A stretch of 28,696 bases of DNA, from contig CAYXBU010000019.1 of assembly GCA_964463245.1 (NCBI GenBank), positions 1 through 28,696 on the forward strand. Reading direction: 5' to 3'. The stretch comes from CAMEON01 sp964463245 (GTDB lineage: Bacteria > Bacillota > Clostridia > Oscillospirales > CAG-272). A model generated the notes under the pieces. It searched no databases, was not told the DNA's origin, and saw nothing but the letters and a program-made list of their open reading frames with translations. This document shows, piece after piece, positions 1 through 8,199 of this stretch; positions within the stretch are counted from its first letter, which is position 1; every line of letters begins with the position of its first letter. The position numbers and the translations under genes are program-made.

Positions 1-492
1 GTTGATGAACTGGAAGTCACCGGTCGGGCTCATGGCCTCGGTGTTGATCTTGCCGCTCATCTCGCCGTCGGGCACCACCAGCGACTCGAAGGTCAGGTTG
101 CACTCCTCCTCCATGCGCTTGTTACGCGCCAGCACGGCATCGTTGAGCAGCTGAGAGGAGCCGCCGTCGGCATCCACCACGCCCTCCTCGGCGAAGGTCT
201 CGCCCTTGAAGCTGCTACCGGTCAGGACAGCCAGGGTCTTCTTGCCGAAGTCGATGGTACCCAGCTCTTCCTTGGTTGCTGCGATGGCATCCTTCTTGAT
301 GTCCTCATCGCTCTTGGTCTCCTCCTCGCCGGGAGCCTGTGTACCGCCGTCAGTCGTGTCGCCGGTCGTGCCGCCGGACGTCGCCGCCGAGGTCTCATCC
401 GAGCCGGACGAATCCGCGCACGCCACGAAGCAGGTCAGAACGAACAGCATAGCCAGCATCAATGCCAGTACACTTTTGATGTTCCGATTCAT
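1..492 (-). CDS. Extracellular solute-binding lipoprotein, N-terminal part (cut by window edge)
   Basis: The reading frame is open from an ATG at 490-492 to the window edge, giving 164 residues of a longer protein. A hydrophobic signal segment (residues 5-24) ends in FVAC, a lipobox with Cys25, so the mature protein should be lipid-anchored outside the membrane. A low-complexity Ser/Thr/Gly/Glu linker follows (about 27-62), then TLAVLTGSSF and a stretch containing LLNDAVLARNKRMEEECN. That stretch resembles the N-lobe of Clostridia family-1-like solute-binding proteins, which often read NDAVYERN. An AGGAGG ribosome site lies 5 bases upstream. Its own promoter is at 574-602. The binding role is inferred from this N-terminal pattern only; the substrate is unknown, though the nearby glycosidases make a sugar plausible. 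Confidence 0.72.
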   Translation of the reverse strand, partial: MNRNIKSVLALMLAMLFVLTCFVACADSSGSDETSAATSGGTTGDTTDGGTQAPGEEETKSDEDIKKDAIAATKEELGTIDFGKKTLAVLTGSSFKGETFAEEGVVDADGGSSQLLNDAVLARNKRMEEECNLTFESLVVPDGEMSGKINTEAMSPTGDFQFIN

Positions 493-573
493 GTGTTTTC
501 CTCCTGTGAAATAAATTTGTTTTTCGGGGAAGCGTTGCCAAAAAAGCACAGCGACCCCACTGAGACATCCTGC

Positions 574-602
574 ATTATAGCACACTTTTCCCCTCTCGTC
601 AA
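574..602 (-). promoter_or_regulatory. Sigma-70-type promoter of the solute-binding lipoprotein gene
   Basis: On the minus strand TTGACG (597-602) and TATAAT (574-579) are separated by exactly 17 bases. Transcription would start near 567, leaving a leader of about 75 bases before the ATG at 492. Confidence 0.7.
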
Positions 603-610
603 GAGGAAAA

Positions 611-660
611 TAAAAACGGCGGGGCTTTTCGTCATTCGACACAAATGCGCCCCGCCGCTT
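611..660 (-). terminator. Intrinsic terminator after the PHP phosphatase gene
   Basis: Arms CGGCGGGGC (617-625) and GCCCCGCCG (649-657) pair perfectly. On the minus strand the stem is followed by TTTTT (complement of 612-616). It lies just beyond the stop codon at 674, so it should end the GH2-PHP transcript before it reaches the lipoprotein promoter. Confidence 0.7.
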
Positions 661-673
661 TTGGTGGTTCTGT

Positions 674-1462
674 CTACTGTTTGCAGGTCGGATGCGGGCG
701 GATCAGGGTCAGGTACTCCACCTGATGCAGTCCCAGCCGCCGGATCATGTCCTCGGCGGTCTCAACGAGATCGCCTCGGCGCATCCAGTCCCGCTGATGG
801 GCATCGAAGCCCACGATCACGGAGTTGCCGACCGCGGCGGCCTCCTCCCAGAAGCTTTCCCGGGGGTAGTTGCGCCCGGTGCCCAGCCCCAGCAGGTTGA
901 TCTCCAGCGGTACCCCGCAGGCCTTTGCCGCCCGACAGAGCCGCCGCGCCTCGGCGCGGTACAGCCCCTCGTCCCCCGTGAAGTTCAGCACATCCGGGTG
1001 GGCAAAGCAGGAGAATGCCCCGGTCTCCAGCCCCTCGCAGCACTGGTCGGTGTAGCGGCGCAGGATCTGCGGGTCGTCGGTCGGGCTCATGCTGTACGGC
1101 TCCCCGCGCTCGTTGCCGATGAAGTGCTGACCCAGGATCAGGTACTCGTACTCGGTCGGCTCCAAGAATTCCAACAGTCCCTCAAAGTAGCGCGGGTAGT
1201 ACTCGGCCTCAAAGCCGATGTGGATGTCCAGCTCCCCGCGGTATTCCTCCCGCAGAGCCGCCACCGCCGCTATGTACCCGGCCGTCTCCTCGCAGTGCAT
1301 CCGAAAGCCGCCGCAGTAGCCGTCCTCCATCGGGTACGGTGTGTGATCCGAAAAGCCCAATACCTTCAGACCCGCATCCAACGCTGCCCGTACATACGCC
1401 CCCTCGTCCCCCTCGGCATGGTTGCACCGATAGGTGTGGGTGTGATAGTTTGATTTAAGCAT
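674..1462 (-). CDS. PHP-domain phosphoesterase, histidinol-phosphatase (HisJ/HisK) family
   Basis: The protein has 262 residues, a normal length for single-domain PHP phosphatases. The metal-binding pattern is complete: HTHT at residues 7-10, SDHTPYP with His40, GFEAEYYP, GQHF with His113, FAHPD with His155, and the C-terminal GFDAHQ. These residues would hold a trinuclear metal site that hydrolyses a phosphate monoester, classically L-histidinol phosphate. No other histidine genes are nearby and the gene follows a glycosidase, so another sugar or nucleotide phosphate is possible. The ATG at 1460-1462 lies immediately before the conserved N-terminal strand, but no Shine-Dalgarno sequence is visible. 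The space upstream is filled by repeat element A. The family call is firm; the substrate is not. Confidence 0.85.
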   Translation of the reverse strand: MLKSNYHTHTYRCNHAEGDEGAYVRAALDAGLKVLGFSDHTPYPMEDGYCGGFRMHCEETAGYIAAVAALREEYRGELDIHIGFEAEYYPRYFEGLLEFLEPTEYEYLILGQHFIGNERGEPYSMSPTDDPQILRRYTDQCCEGLETGAFSCFAHPDVLNFTGDEGLYRAEARRLCRAAKACGVPLEINLLGLGTGRNYPRESFWEEAAAVGNSVIVGFDAHQRDWMRRGDLVETAEDMIRRLGLHQVEYLTLIRPHPTCKQ

Positions 1463-1476
1463 AGTATTTTATGTAT

Positions 1477-1558
1477 TCGGGGGAAAACTTCCTTCAGGAA
1501 GGTTTCCCCCGAGCCCCCTTTCAAGGACTTTTATGATCTTGTGCTTTCAGAATAAGGA
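1477..1558 (-). repeat. Dispersed modular element, copy A (short form)
   Basis: A 17-base arm (1477-1493) and its partner (1496-1512) form a hairpin with a 2-base loop and one mismatch. Next to it is the family core (1514-1533, reading AAAGTCCTTGAAAGGGGG on the minus strand), then an abbreviated TTCTGAA end near 1546. The middle of the longer copies is missing. The element fills the gap between the GH2 stop (1572) and the PHP start (1462), in the orientation of those genes. Confidence 0.75.
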
Positions 1559-1571
1559 GCGGGGTACACCT

Positions 1572-3299
1572 TTACTCCTCGATCTTAGCCGTTTGGGTCA
1601 GCACGCCGCGGAAGAAGGCGGGGTCAAACTTTGCCTGACGGTCATAGGTGTACAGACCGTTCATCTCCTGCTCCACGTCGGTCAGCTGGGTGTAGCAGAG
1701 GGCACCCATGCGGGGATGGAACAGGATGGCCTCGGTCAGCCCCTTGAAGCGGTTCAGGAACTCCTCGGCTCCCTCGGGGGCGCGGCCGTAGCCCCAGCCC
1801 GCCGCCGTGGCATCAGCCCAGCGGATGCCGCCGTACTCGCTGACGAAGGTGGGCGTGCACTGCATCTCCAGATCCTTGCCGTAGATCCAGTGGACGTTGT
1901 AGGTGCCGTTCTCCTCGGTCAGCGGTGCCAGCTTGGCGGCGAAGGTCGCGGGATCCTGCTCGTAGTCATGGATGTCCAGGATGTCGGACACGCCCTTGAC
2001 GTGTGTCCAGCCGGAGGCATCGATATACATACGGGTCGGGTCGTACTGGCGGGTGATGGTGGCCAGCAGCTTGACGAAGGCGGGGTTCTGGTTGGGCTGG
2101 GTCTCGTTGAGCGGGCACCAGCCGATGATGGCGGGATGGTCAAAGTCCCGCGCCATGACCTCGCACCACTCCCCTAAGAAGTTCTCATACGCGGTCTGGC
2201 GGGAGATGTCCAGCCCCCAGTTGGCGTGCTCGCCCCAGACGATGTAGCCCTTGCGGTCGCAGAAGGACAGGAACTGCGGCTCAAAGACCTTCTGGTGCAG
2301 GCGGGCACCGTTGAAGCCCATGGCCATCGAGCGGTCGATGTCGGCCTCCAGCTCGGCGGCGGTGGAGGCGGTGTAGATGCCGTCGGGGTAGAAGCCCTGA
2401 TCCAGCACCAGTCGCTGGAAGACCGGCTTGCCGTTGAGGTAGAAGAAGCCCTCGCGGCACTCGATCTTACGCATACCGAAGTAGCTCTCGACCCGATCCT
2501 CCCCGAAGGTCAGGGACAGGTCATACAGCCGACCCGCGCCGACCTCCCAGAGGTACAGCTCGGACAGGGGCAGCTCCAGCACGGCCTTCTCGCCATGTAC
2601 CGTGACCTCGGCCTGTCCCATGGGCTTGCCGCCGAAGGAGGCGGCCGCCGCCAGGGTCAGCCCCTCGCCGCCCACGGTCTTGGCCTCGATGACCAGCTTG
2701 CGGCGGTCGATGTCGGGGTAGTATTTCGTATGGGCAATGTAGGCGGCGGGCAGGTTCTCCAGCCAGACCGTCTGCCAGATGCCGGTGGTGCGGGTGTAGA
2801 AGCAGCCGAAGGACTCATAGCGGTCGCTCTGCTTGCCGGCGGGCTGATCGTGGGTGCGGAGGTGATCCACGGCGCGGATGGTCAGGGTGTTCTCGCCGTC
2901 GCGGAGAGCCGCTGTGATATCAAAGGAGAAGGAGACATAGCCGCCGGTGTGATCGCCGATATGCTGCCCGTTGACCCACAGGGTGGTCTTGTAGTCGCAA
3001 GCACCGATGTGCAGGATGGTGCGCCGCCCTGCGCGCTGCCAGCCCTCGGGGAGGGTCAGTCGCTTGCGGTACCAGACACAGTCACAGAAATCCGTGTCGC
3101 CGATGCCGGACAGGCGGCTCTCGCGGCAGAAGGGAACCGTGATGGTCTCGGGGAAGGCTCCGTCGGCCTGCAGACCGCGTGCCTCGCCGCTCTCACCGCG
3201 GTCGGTGGCGTACTCCCAGCTGCCGTTGAGGTTGAGCCAATCGGCGCGGACGAACTGCGGGCGGGGATATTCGGGACGGGGAATGGAATTCGTATGCAT
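1572..3299 (-). CDS. Glycoside hydrolase family 2 enzyme (beta-galactosidase/beta-glucuronidase-like)
   Basis: The 575-residue protein has the GH2 order: a jelly-roll sugar-binding domain (about 10-190, containing WVNGQHIGDHTGGY), an Ig-like domain (about 190-295), and a TIM barrel. The acid/base is Glu399 in PLNETQPNQ and the nucleophile is Glu488 in FVSEYGG. It lacks the extra C-terminal domains of LacZ, like many compact Firmicutes GH2 enzymes. No signal peptide is seen, so it should act in the cytoplasm on imported oligosaccharides. The ATG at 3297-3299 has AAGGAG 8 bases upstream. A perfect consensus promoter (3344-3372) drives it, divergent from the rhamnosidase operon. Exact specificity (galactoside, glucuronide or mannoside) cannot be read from the sequence. 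Confidence 0.9.
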   Translation of the reverse strand: MHTNSIPRPEYPRPQFVRADWLNLNGSWEYATDRGESGEARGLQADGAFPETITVPFCRESRLSGIGDTDFCDCVWYRKRLTLPEGWQRAGRRTILHIGACDYKTTLWVNGQHIGDHTGGYVSFSFDITAALRDGENTLTIRAVDHLRTHDQPAGKQSDRYESFGCFYTRTTGIWQTVWLENLPAAYIAHTKYYPDIDRRKLVIEAKTVGGEGLTLAAAASFGGKPMGQAEVTVHGEKAVLELPLSELYLWEVGAGRLYDLSLTFGEDRVESYFGMRKIECREGFFYLNGKPVFQRLVLDQGFYPDGIYTASTAAELEADIDRSMAMGFNGARLHQKVFEPQFLSFCDRKGYIVWGEHANWGLDISRQTAYENFLGEWCEVMARDFDHPAIIGWCPLNETQPNQNPAFVKLLATITRQYDPTRMYIDASGWTHVKGVSDILDIHDYEQDPATFAAKLAPLTEENGTYNVHWIYGKDLEMQCTPTFVSEYGGIRWADATAAGWGYGRAPEGAEEFLNRFKGLTEAILFHPRMGALCYTQLTDVEQEMNGLYTYDRQAKFDPAFFRGVLTQTAKIEE

Positions 3300-3343
3300 A
3301 AGATAAACTCCTTTCGGATGTAGATTCAGGAAATGCTGACTTT

Positions 3344-3372
3344 ATTATACACGAACCGAGCCGTGCTGTCAA
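3344..3372 (-). promoter_or_regulatory. Consensus sigma-70 promoter of the GH2 gene
   Basis: On the minus strand TTGACA (3367-3372) and TATAAT (3344-3349) are separated by 17 bases, a perfect match to the housekeeping consensus. It lies about 70 bases from the divergent promoter at 3441, so one regulator could act on both. Confidence 0.82.
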
Positions 3373-3440
3373 TCGGGAAAACGCAATTTTTTCGGAAAAG
3401 CAAAAAACCGCCCTCTCTGTGGAAAAATGACAGATTTCCC

Positions 3441-3469
3441 TTGACTTTTGCGGCGGTTCATGGTATGAT
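3441..3469 (+). promoter_or_regulatory. Sigma-70-type promoter of the rhamnosidase operon
   Basis: TTGACT (3441-3446) and TATGAT (3464-3469) are separated by 17 bases. Transcription would begin near 3476, just ahead of the heptamer repeats at 3487. Confidence 0.8.
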
Positions 3470-3486
3470 ATTCACGATGACTGACC

Positions 3487-3514
3487 GTTAATCGTTTATC
3501 GTTAATCGTTAATC
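3487..3514 (+). repeat. Four tandem GTTWATC heptamers in the rhamnosidase leader
   Basis: GTTAATC, GTTTATC, GTTAATC, GTTAATC follow each other without gaps, starting about 10 bases downstream of the predicted transcription start. The position fits a repressor or leader-binding site for the GH78 operon, but no family of binding protein is recognised. Confidence 0.6.
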
Positions 3515-3542
3515 GCAGATCGCAGAAAGGTAGGCATTGCAT

Positions 3543-6092
3543 ATGCTCTATGTCAAGCAATTATTCCTGGACGGCACGCCGCTGACCGACCCTGTCACGG
3601 TGGCCGAATTCTCCGTACACCATCCCCGCCCCGCGCTGTCCTGGTCGCTGGGGTCGGATCAGCCCGACGGCGCACAGGCCGCTTACCGCCTGACCCTGAC
3701 CGACCTGGATCGGGACGAGGTGATCTATGAGAGCGGGCGGGTGGAGACCGCCGCGCAGACCGCCACCTTCCCCGCCGCCGACATCCCCGAGGGGGCACTG
3801 CTCCGCGCCGACCTCTCGGTGGAGGCCGAGAACGGCGACTGTGCCGAGGGGGAGGAGCTGTTCTTCAACGGCTCGCTGAACCGGTTCCCCGGCGAGTGGA
3901 TCGGCGCCGAGACGGATGAAGGCAACCATGTCCTGCACTTCTTCCATGACTTTTATCCCAAGAAGAATGTAGCCGCCGCCGTGCTCTACACCTGCGGACT
4001 GGGCTATCACAAGGTCTACCTCAACGATCAGGAGACCGACGATGCCGAGCTGGATCCCGCGCACAGCAACTACGCCCACACCTGCTACTACCGTGTCAGC
4101 CTCGGTGCGGAGGAGCTGTTGACCGACGGGCTGAACCGCCTGGAGATCAAGGTCGCGCCCGGCTGGCGCAAGAACGGCACCGAATTCATGTTCTCCATGC
4201 TGGGGGGACGCAAGATCGAGTTCTACGGAGATCAGATGCTGTGGTCGCTCCTGCGGCTCTACTACGAGGACGGCACCAGCGAGGACATCACCACCGGCGA
4301 GGGCTGGCAGTATGTGGTCGGCGCACAGGAGTCCGAGATCTTCAACGGCGAGACCTTCGATGCCCGCCGCAATCTGGAGCCGGAGGAGCTGGAGCCACAT
4401 CCCGCCCGCATCCTCCCCACTCCCTCGGCGACCCTGCGCCCCATGACCCTCCAGCCCATCCGCCAGCAGGAGGTGTGGGAGCCGGTGGAGATCACCTCTC
4501 CCCGCCCGGGTATGTTCGTGGTGGACTTCGGACAGAATATCGCGGGGGTGGTCAGCCTTGACCTGTATGACGAGCTGTCCGCCGGTGCCCGCGTGACTCT
4601 GCGCCACGCGGAGGAGCTGAACGAGGACGGCACCCTCTACACCGACACCCTGCGGGGAGCCAAGCAGACCGATACCTACATCGCGGCGGGGGACGAGCGG
4701 GATCTCAACGAGTGGATGCCGGAGTTCACCTACCACGGCTTCCGCTATGTGGAGGTCACGGGGTTGGACGTACTGGAACCGTCGGACATCCGCGCCGTGT
4801 CCCTGCATACCGATATGCAGAAGCGGTCGCACTTCTCCTGCGGCTCGGCACTGCTCAATGCCATCCAGCAGAACCTCGTCATGACCGAGAAGGACAACCT
4901 TCACTCCATCCTGACCGACTGCCCCCAGCGGGACGAGCGCATGGCGTGGATGAACGACGCGACGGTGCGATTTGAGGAGACCCCCTACAACTTCGATGTG
5001 TCCCGCATCTTCCCCAAGGTACTGCAGGACATCCACAACGAGCAGCGGGAGAACGGCGCCTTTACCTGCTGTGCCCCCTTCATATACGGGGCACTCCCCG
5101 CCGACCCGGTCTGCTCCTCCTACCTCATGGCCGCCAAGCAGGCTCTCCTGCACTGCGGCGAGCTGAATGCCGTGGACGAGTTCTTTGACGGCATGGCGGC
5201 CTGGGAGGACTTCCTGCTCTCCCACAGCCCTGACGGCACGGTGGATTACTCCTACTACGGCGACTGGGCGGCTCCCGCCTACGCCTGCATCGGTGGTGCG
5301 GAGGGCGCACCCAACGCCGAGACCCCCGGTGTGCTCATGTCCACCGGCTACTCCTACTTCAACTGCGTGACCCTGGCGGATTTCGCCCGCCGCACCGGGC
5401 GCGCCGAGGCCGAGGCCAAGTATACCGAGGCGGCGGCGCGGGTGCGCGAGGCCTTTCTTACCAAGTGGTTCGATCCGACGACCGGACGGGTCGCGGGCGG
5501 CTCCATGGGCGCACAGGCCTTTGCCCTGTGGTTGGGGATCCTCCCGCCCGAGTCCGAGACCGCCGCCGCCCGCCTGATGCGGGAGGATCTGGTCGCGCGG
5601 GACTACCGGTTCACCACCGGCAACCTCTGCACTCGCTACCTTGTGGATATGCTGGCCAAGTACGGCTATGCCGACGATGCCTACACCCTGCTGACCCGCG
5701 AGGACTACCCCTCCTTCGGTTACATGATCCAGAACGAGGCTACCACCATTTGGGAGCGGTTCGAGTTGAAGAAGGATCCCGGCATGAACTCCCACAACCA
5801 TCCGATGTACGGTGCGGTAGGCTCGTGGTTCTACCAGTACCTCGGCGGCATCACCCCGACCGCCCCCGGCTTTGCCGAGGTGAGCATCGACCCGGTCTAC
5901 CCGACCGACCTGCTCTCGGCTCATGCGGTGGTGGATACCATCATGGGCGAGTTGTCGGTGCGCTGGTCGCGGCGGTACGGGAAGCTCTACCTGTTCGTGC
6001 AGGTGCCCTTTGGCATGGTAGCGCACATTCGGTTTGACGGAAAGGTGACCACCGTGCGCGGCGGGTATCATGTTTTTGAGAAGGAGATCTGA
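3543..6092 (+). CDS. Alpha-L-rhamnosidase, glycoside hydrolase family 78
   Basis: The enzyme releases terminal L-rhamnose from plant glycosides or pectic and bacterial polysaccharides. The N-terminal half (about 1-420) carries the beta-sandwich domains usual in the family; the (alpha/alpha)6 barrel follows. The signature DCPQRDER holds the predicted general acid Glu465, and ATTIWERFE holds the general base Glu738; both pattern residues match characterised GH78 enzymes. At about 849 residues it has normal family length. No signal peptide is visible, so action is cytoplasmic. I start at the ATG at 3543; an in-frame TTG at 3537 is possible and would add two residues. The phosphoglucomutase gene follows after about 45 bases, probably in one transcript. 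Confidence 0.92.
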   Translation: MLYVKQLFLDGTPLTDPVTVAEFSVHHPRPALSWSLGSDQPDGAQAAYRLTLTDLDRDEVIYESGRVETAAQTATFPAADIPEGALLRADLSVEAENGDCAEGEELFFNGSLNRFPGEWIGAETDEGNHVLHFFHDFYPKKNVAAAVLYTCGLGYHKVYLNDQETDDAELDPAHSNYAHTCYYRVSLGAEELLTDGLNRLEIKVAPGWRKNGTEFMFSMLGGRKIEFYGDQMLWSLLRLYYEDGTSEDITTGEGWQYVVGAQESEIFNGETFDARRNLEPEELEPHPARILPTPSATLRPMTLQPIRQQEVWEPVEITSPRPGMFVVDFGQNIAGVVSLDLYDELSAGARVTLRHAEELNEDGTLYTDTLRGAKQTDTYIAAGDERDLNEWMPEFTYHGFRYVEVTGLDVLEPSDIRAVSLHTDMQKRSHFSCGSALLNAIQQNLVMTEKDNLHSILTDCPQRDERMAWMNDATVRFEETPYNFDVSRIFPKVLQDIHNEQRENGAFTCCAPFIYGALPADPVCSSYLMAAKQALLHCGELNAVDEFFDGMAAWEDFLLSHSPDGTVDYSYYGDWAAPAYACIGGAEGAPNAETPGVLMSTGYSYFNCVTLADFARRTGRAEAEAKYTEAAARVREAFLTKWFDPTTGRVAGGSMGAQAFALWLGILPPESETAAARLMREDLVARDYRFTTGNLCTRYLVDMLAKYGYADDAYTLLTREDYPSFGYMIQNEATTIWERFELKKDPGMNSHNHPMYGAVGSWFYQYLGGITPTAPGFAEVSIDPVYPTDLLSAHAVVDTIMGELSVRWSRRYGKLYLFVQVPFGMVAHIRFDGKVTTVRGGYHVFEKEI

Positions 6093-6139
6093 TCATCCCT
6101 CCGCGCTCCCCCCAAAAAAATAATAAAGGAGTCATGCAT

Positions 6140-7855
6140 ATGGAATCCTATCTGAGCAACTACACGCGGTGGCTGGCGGCAGACCGGCTGACCGAGGCAG
6201 AGAAGGCAGAGCTGCGCGGCATCGAGGGAGATGACGCAGAGCTGCGGATGCGCTTTTCGCACTACTTATCCTTTGGAACGGCGGGTCTGCGGGGTGTGAT
6301 GAAGGTCGGCATGAACGCCATGAACACCCACACGGTAGCCTATGCGACCCAGGCCTTAGCCGAGATCATCCGCAGGGAGGGTCGGAGCGCGGAGGGTGTC
6401 GTGATCGCCTACGACTGCCGCAACCACTCGGAGGAGTTTGCCAAGACGGCGGCCTCGGTGCTGGCGGCGGCGGACATTCCGGTCTACCTGTTTGACGAGT
6501 TGCGCCCCACGCCGGAGCTGTCCTTTGCCCTGCGGCGGCTGCACTGCGTGGCGGGCATCAACATCACGGCCTCCCACAACCCCCGCCAATACAACGGCTA
6601 CAAGGCCTACTGGGACGACGGTGCCCAGCTCCCGCCCGAACACGCGGACGCGGTCGCGGCTGTCATGGAGAGTCTGGACATCTTCGAGGATGTGCACTTC
6701 ATGGACTACGACGAGGCGTTGCGTGCAGGGAAGATCACCCTCTTAGGGCAGGACATGGACGAGGCCTACCTCGCCGAGGTGGAACAGCAGGCGGTGAACC
6801 CCCGCGCAGTGCGGGAGGTCGCCGACAGCCTCAAGATCGTCTACAGCCCCCTGCACGGCACGGGCTATCGGCTGGTGCCGGAGATATTGACCCGCATCGG
6901 CCTGCAGAGCTTGTACACCGTGCCGGAGCAGATGGTCATCGACGGGGACTTCCCTACGGTGGAGAAGCCCAACCCCGAGTACCGCGCGGCCTTTGACCTC
7001 GGCGTGATCATCGCGGATCGGGTCGGGTCGGATCTGGTCATTGCGACCGACCCGGATGCCGACCGCGTGGGAGTCGTGACCCGCACGGCGGACGGCAGCT
7101 TCATGACCATCACCGGCAACCAGATGGGTGCCCTCCTCTTGGATTACATTCTGACCGCCTACGAGGAGACCGGCAGCCTGCCCTCGGATCCCTTCGTGGT
7201 CAAGACCATCGTGACCACCGAGCTGGCCGCCAAGATATGCGCCTCCCACGGCGTGACCATCCATAACGTGCTGACCGGCTTTAAGTTCATCGGCGAGGTC
7301 ATCAAGGACTACGAGCGGCGCGGCTACGGCCACTTCATTCTCGGCTTTGAGGAGAGCTACGGCTACCTCAAGGGCACCTACGCGCGGGATAAGGACGCTG
7401 TCGTGGCGACCATGCTCATCGTGGAGATGACCGCCTACTATAAGCGGCGCGGCATGACCCTCGCCGATGCCCTGAACTCCCTCTATGACCGCTACGGCTA
7501 CAGCTTCGAGGCCAACGCCGAGGTCTACATGGAGGGCGCAGACGGAAATGACCGCATGGCCGCCCTCATGGAGTCCCTGCGGAACCCCGCCCCCGCCGAG
7601 ATCGCGGGCAGAGCCGTCGTCCGCTTCGGCGACTATCAGGCCGCTACCATCACCGACCTCGTGACCGGAAACACGACCCCCACCGGTCTCCCCCGCTCGA
7701 ACGTCCTCTCCTTCGCCCTTGAGAACGGCGACGTCATCGTCGTCCGCCCCTCCGGTACCGAACCTAAGATCAAATTCTACTTCATGCTCTCCGCCGCCGA
7801 CCGCCCCTCCGCCGAGTCCGCTATGGCGGAGTACAGGAAGGCAATGGGGGTTTGA
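6140..7855 (+). CDS. pgcA: Alpha-phosphoglucomutase/phosphomannomutase (PgcA type)
   Basis: The protein interconverts hexose 1-phosphate and 6-phosphate, linking glycoside breakdown with glycolysis and cell-wall sugar nucleotides. All four family loops are present: TASHNP with the phosphorylated Ser145, the metal-binding DPDADRVG, the sugar-binding GFEESYGY, and RPSGTEPKIKFY for phosphate. Its 571 residues match the long Firmicutes PgcA type (about 580) rather than the 450-residue GlmM type. Two in-frame ATGs exist (6134 and 6140). The second is preferred because AGGAG at 6127-6131 then has 8 bases of spacing rather than 2. No promoter is seen between it and the rhamnosidase, so co-transcription is likely. 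Confidence 0.93.
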   Translation: MESYLSNYTRWLAADRLTEAEKAELRGIEGDDAELRMRFSHYLSFGTAGLRGVMKVGMNAMNTHTVAYATQALAEIIRREGRSAEGVVIAYDCRNHSEEFAKTAASVLAAADIPVYLFDELRPTPELSFALRRLHCVAGINITASHNPRQYNGYKAYWDDGAQLPPEHADAVAAVMESLDIFEDVHFMDYDEALRAGKITLLGQDMDEAYLAEVEQQAVNPRAVREVADSLKIVYSPLHGTGYRLVPEILTRIGLQSLYTVPEQMVIDGDFPTVEKPNPEYRAAFDLGVIIADRVGSDLVIATDPDADRVGVVTRTADGSFMTITGNQMGALLLDYILTAYEETGSLPSDPFVVKTIVTTELAAKICASHGVTIHNVLTGFKFIGEVIKDYERRGYGHFILGFEESYGYLKGTYARDKDAVVATMLIVEMTAYYKRRGMTLADALNSLYDRYGYSFEANAEVYMEGADGNDRMAALMESLRNPAPAEIAGRAVVRFGDYQAATITDLVTGNTTPTGLPRSNVLSFALENGDVIVVRPSGTEPKIKFYFMLSAADRPSAESAMAEYRKAMGV

Positions 7856-7871
7856 GGAGCGAGGGGACGCG

Positions 7872-8029
7872 TTGGGGAAAACTTCCTGAAGGAAGTTTTC
7901 CCCAAACCCCTTTCAAGGACTTTTAATATTATTATCTTGTCGGGGAACGGTTAGCTGACAATTTTTCTCGTCGGTTTCCGCCCATGTGGGATCCCTACCC
8001 CACCGTGTATTCAGAATAGGATGCGAGGA
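7872..8029 (-). repeat. Dispersed modular element, copy B (long form, opposite to flanking genes)
   Basis: A perfect 16-base inverted repeat (7872-7887 and 7890-7905, 2-base loop) starts just after the pgcA stop. It is followed by the family core (7906-7923), the block complementary to GACAAGATAATAAT (about 7924-7941), and the GTATTCAGAATAGGATGCGAGG end (about 8007-8028). The same end, with small changes, occurs in copy D. In family orientation it reads on the minus strand, away from dppA, making it the only copy not facing its downstream neighbour. It forms an inverted pair with copy C. Confidence 0.8.
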
Positions 8030-8078
8030 TAGTGTTCTATCCAGATGAAAGGATTCCCATAAACTGTAATCAGCAATC

Positions 8079-8190
8079 CTCCCGTCAAGTCAATATTCTT
8101 TTATTGAAAGTTCTTGAAGGGAGGGGGTTCGGGGGAGGGAAACTTCTTTCAAGAAGTTTCCCTCCCCCGAAAAAAACCAAGAAAAAGGAG
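8079..8190 (+). repeat. Dispersed modular element, copy C, upstream of dppA
   Basis: The core TTGAAAGTTCTTGAAGG (8104-8120) leads into a perfect 19-base-pair hairpin (8129-8147 with 8152-8170, loop TTCA). An A-rich stretch and the AAAGGAG ribosome site of dppA follow (8184-8190). The TTCTGAATAC end is missing, so this copy is 5'-truncated. The left limit is uncertain. Confidence 0.75.
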
Positions 8191-8199
8191 CAACAATAT

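Noticed and set aside
3561..6071. A very long open frame antisense to the rhamnosidase gene, and similar ones at 692-1453 and 2226-3323
   Set aside because: They mirror strongly coding GH78, PHP and GH2 genes, contain no recognisable motifs, and arise from GC-rich third codon positions.
6093..6133. Possible eighth element end before pgcA (CCCCCCAAAAAAATAATAAA)
   Set aside because: Only the C-run and A-run resemble copies C and D; the core and hairpin are absent.
7872..7905. The element B hairpin as the terminator of the GH78-pgcA transcript
   Set aside because: The stem is strong, but AAACCCCTTTC follows rather than a T-tract, so intrinsic termination is not supported.
8079..8094. ATTGACTTGACGGGAG on the minus strand, resembling ATTGACTTGACAGGAG at 24636-24651
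   Set aside because: Fifteen of sixteen bases agree, but the flanks do not. One copy is a ribosome site before the propeller lipoprotein and the other lies at the edge of element C, so I treat it as chance.
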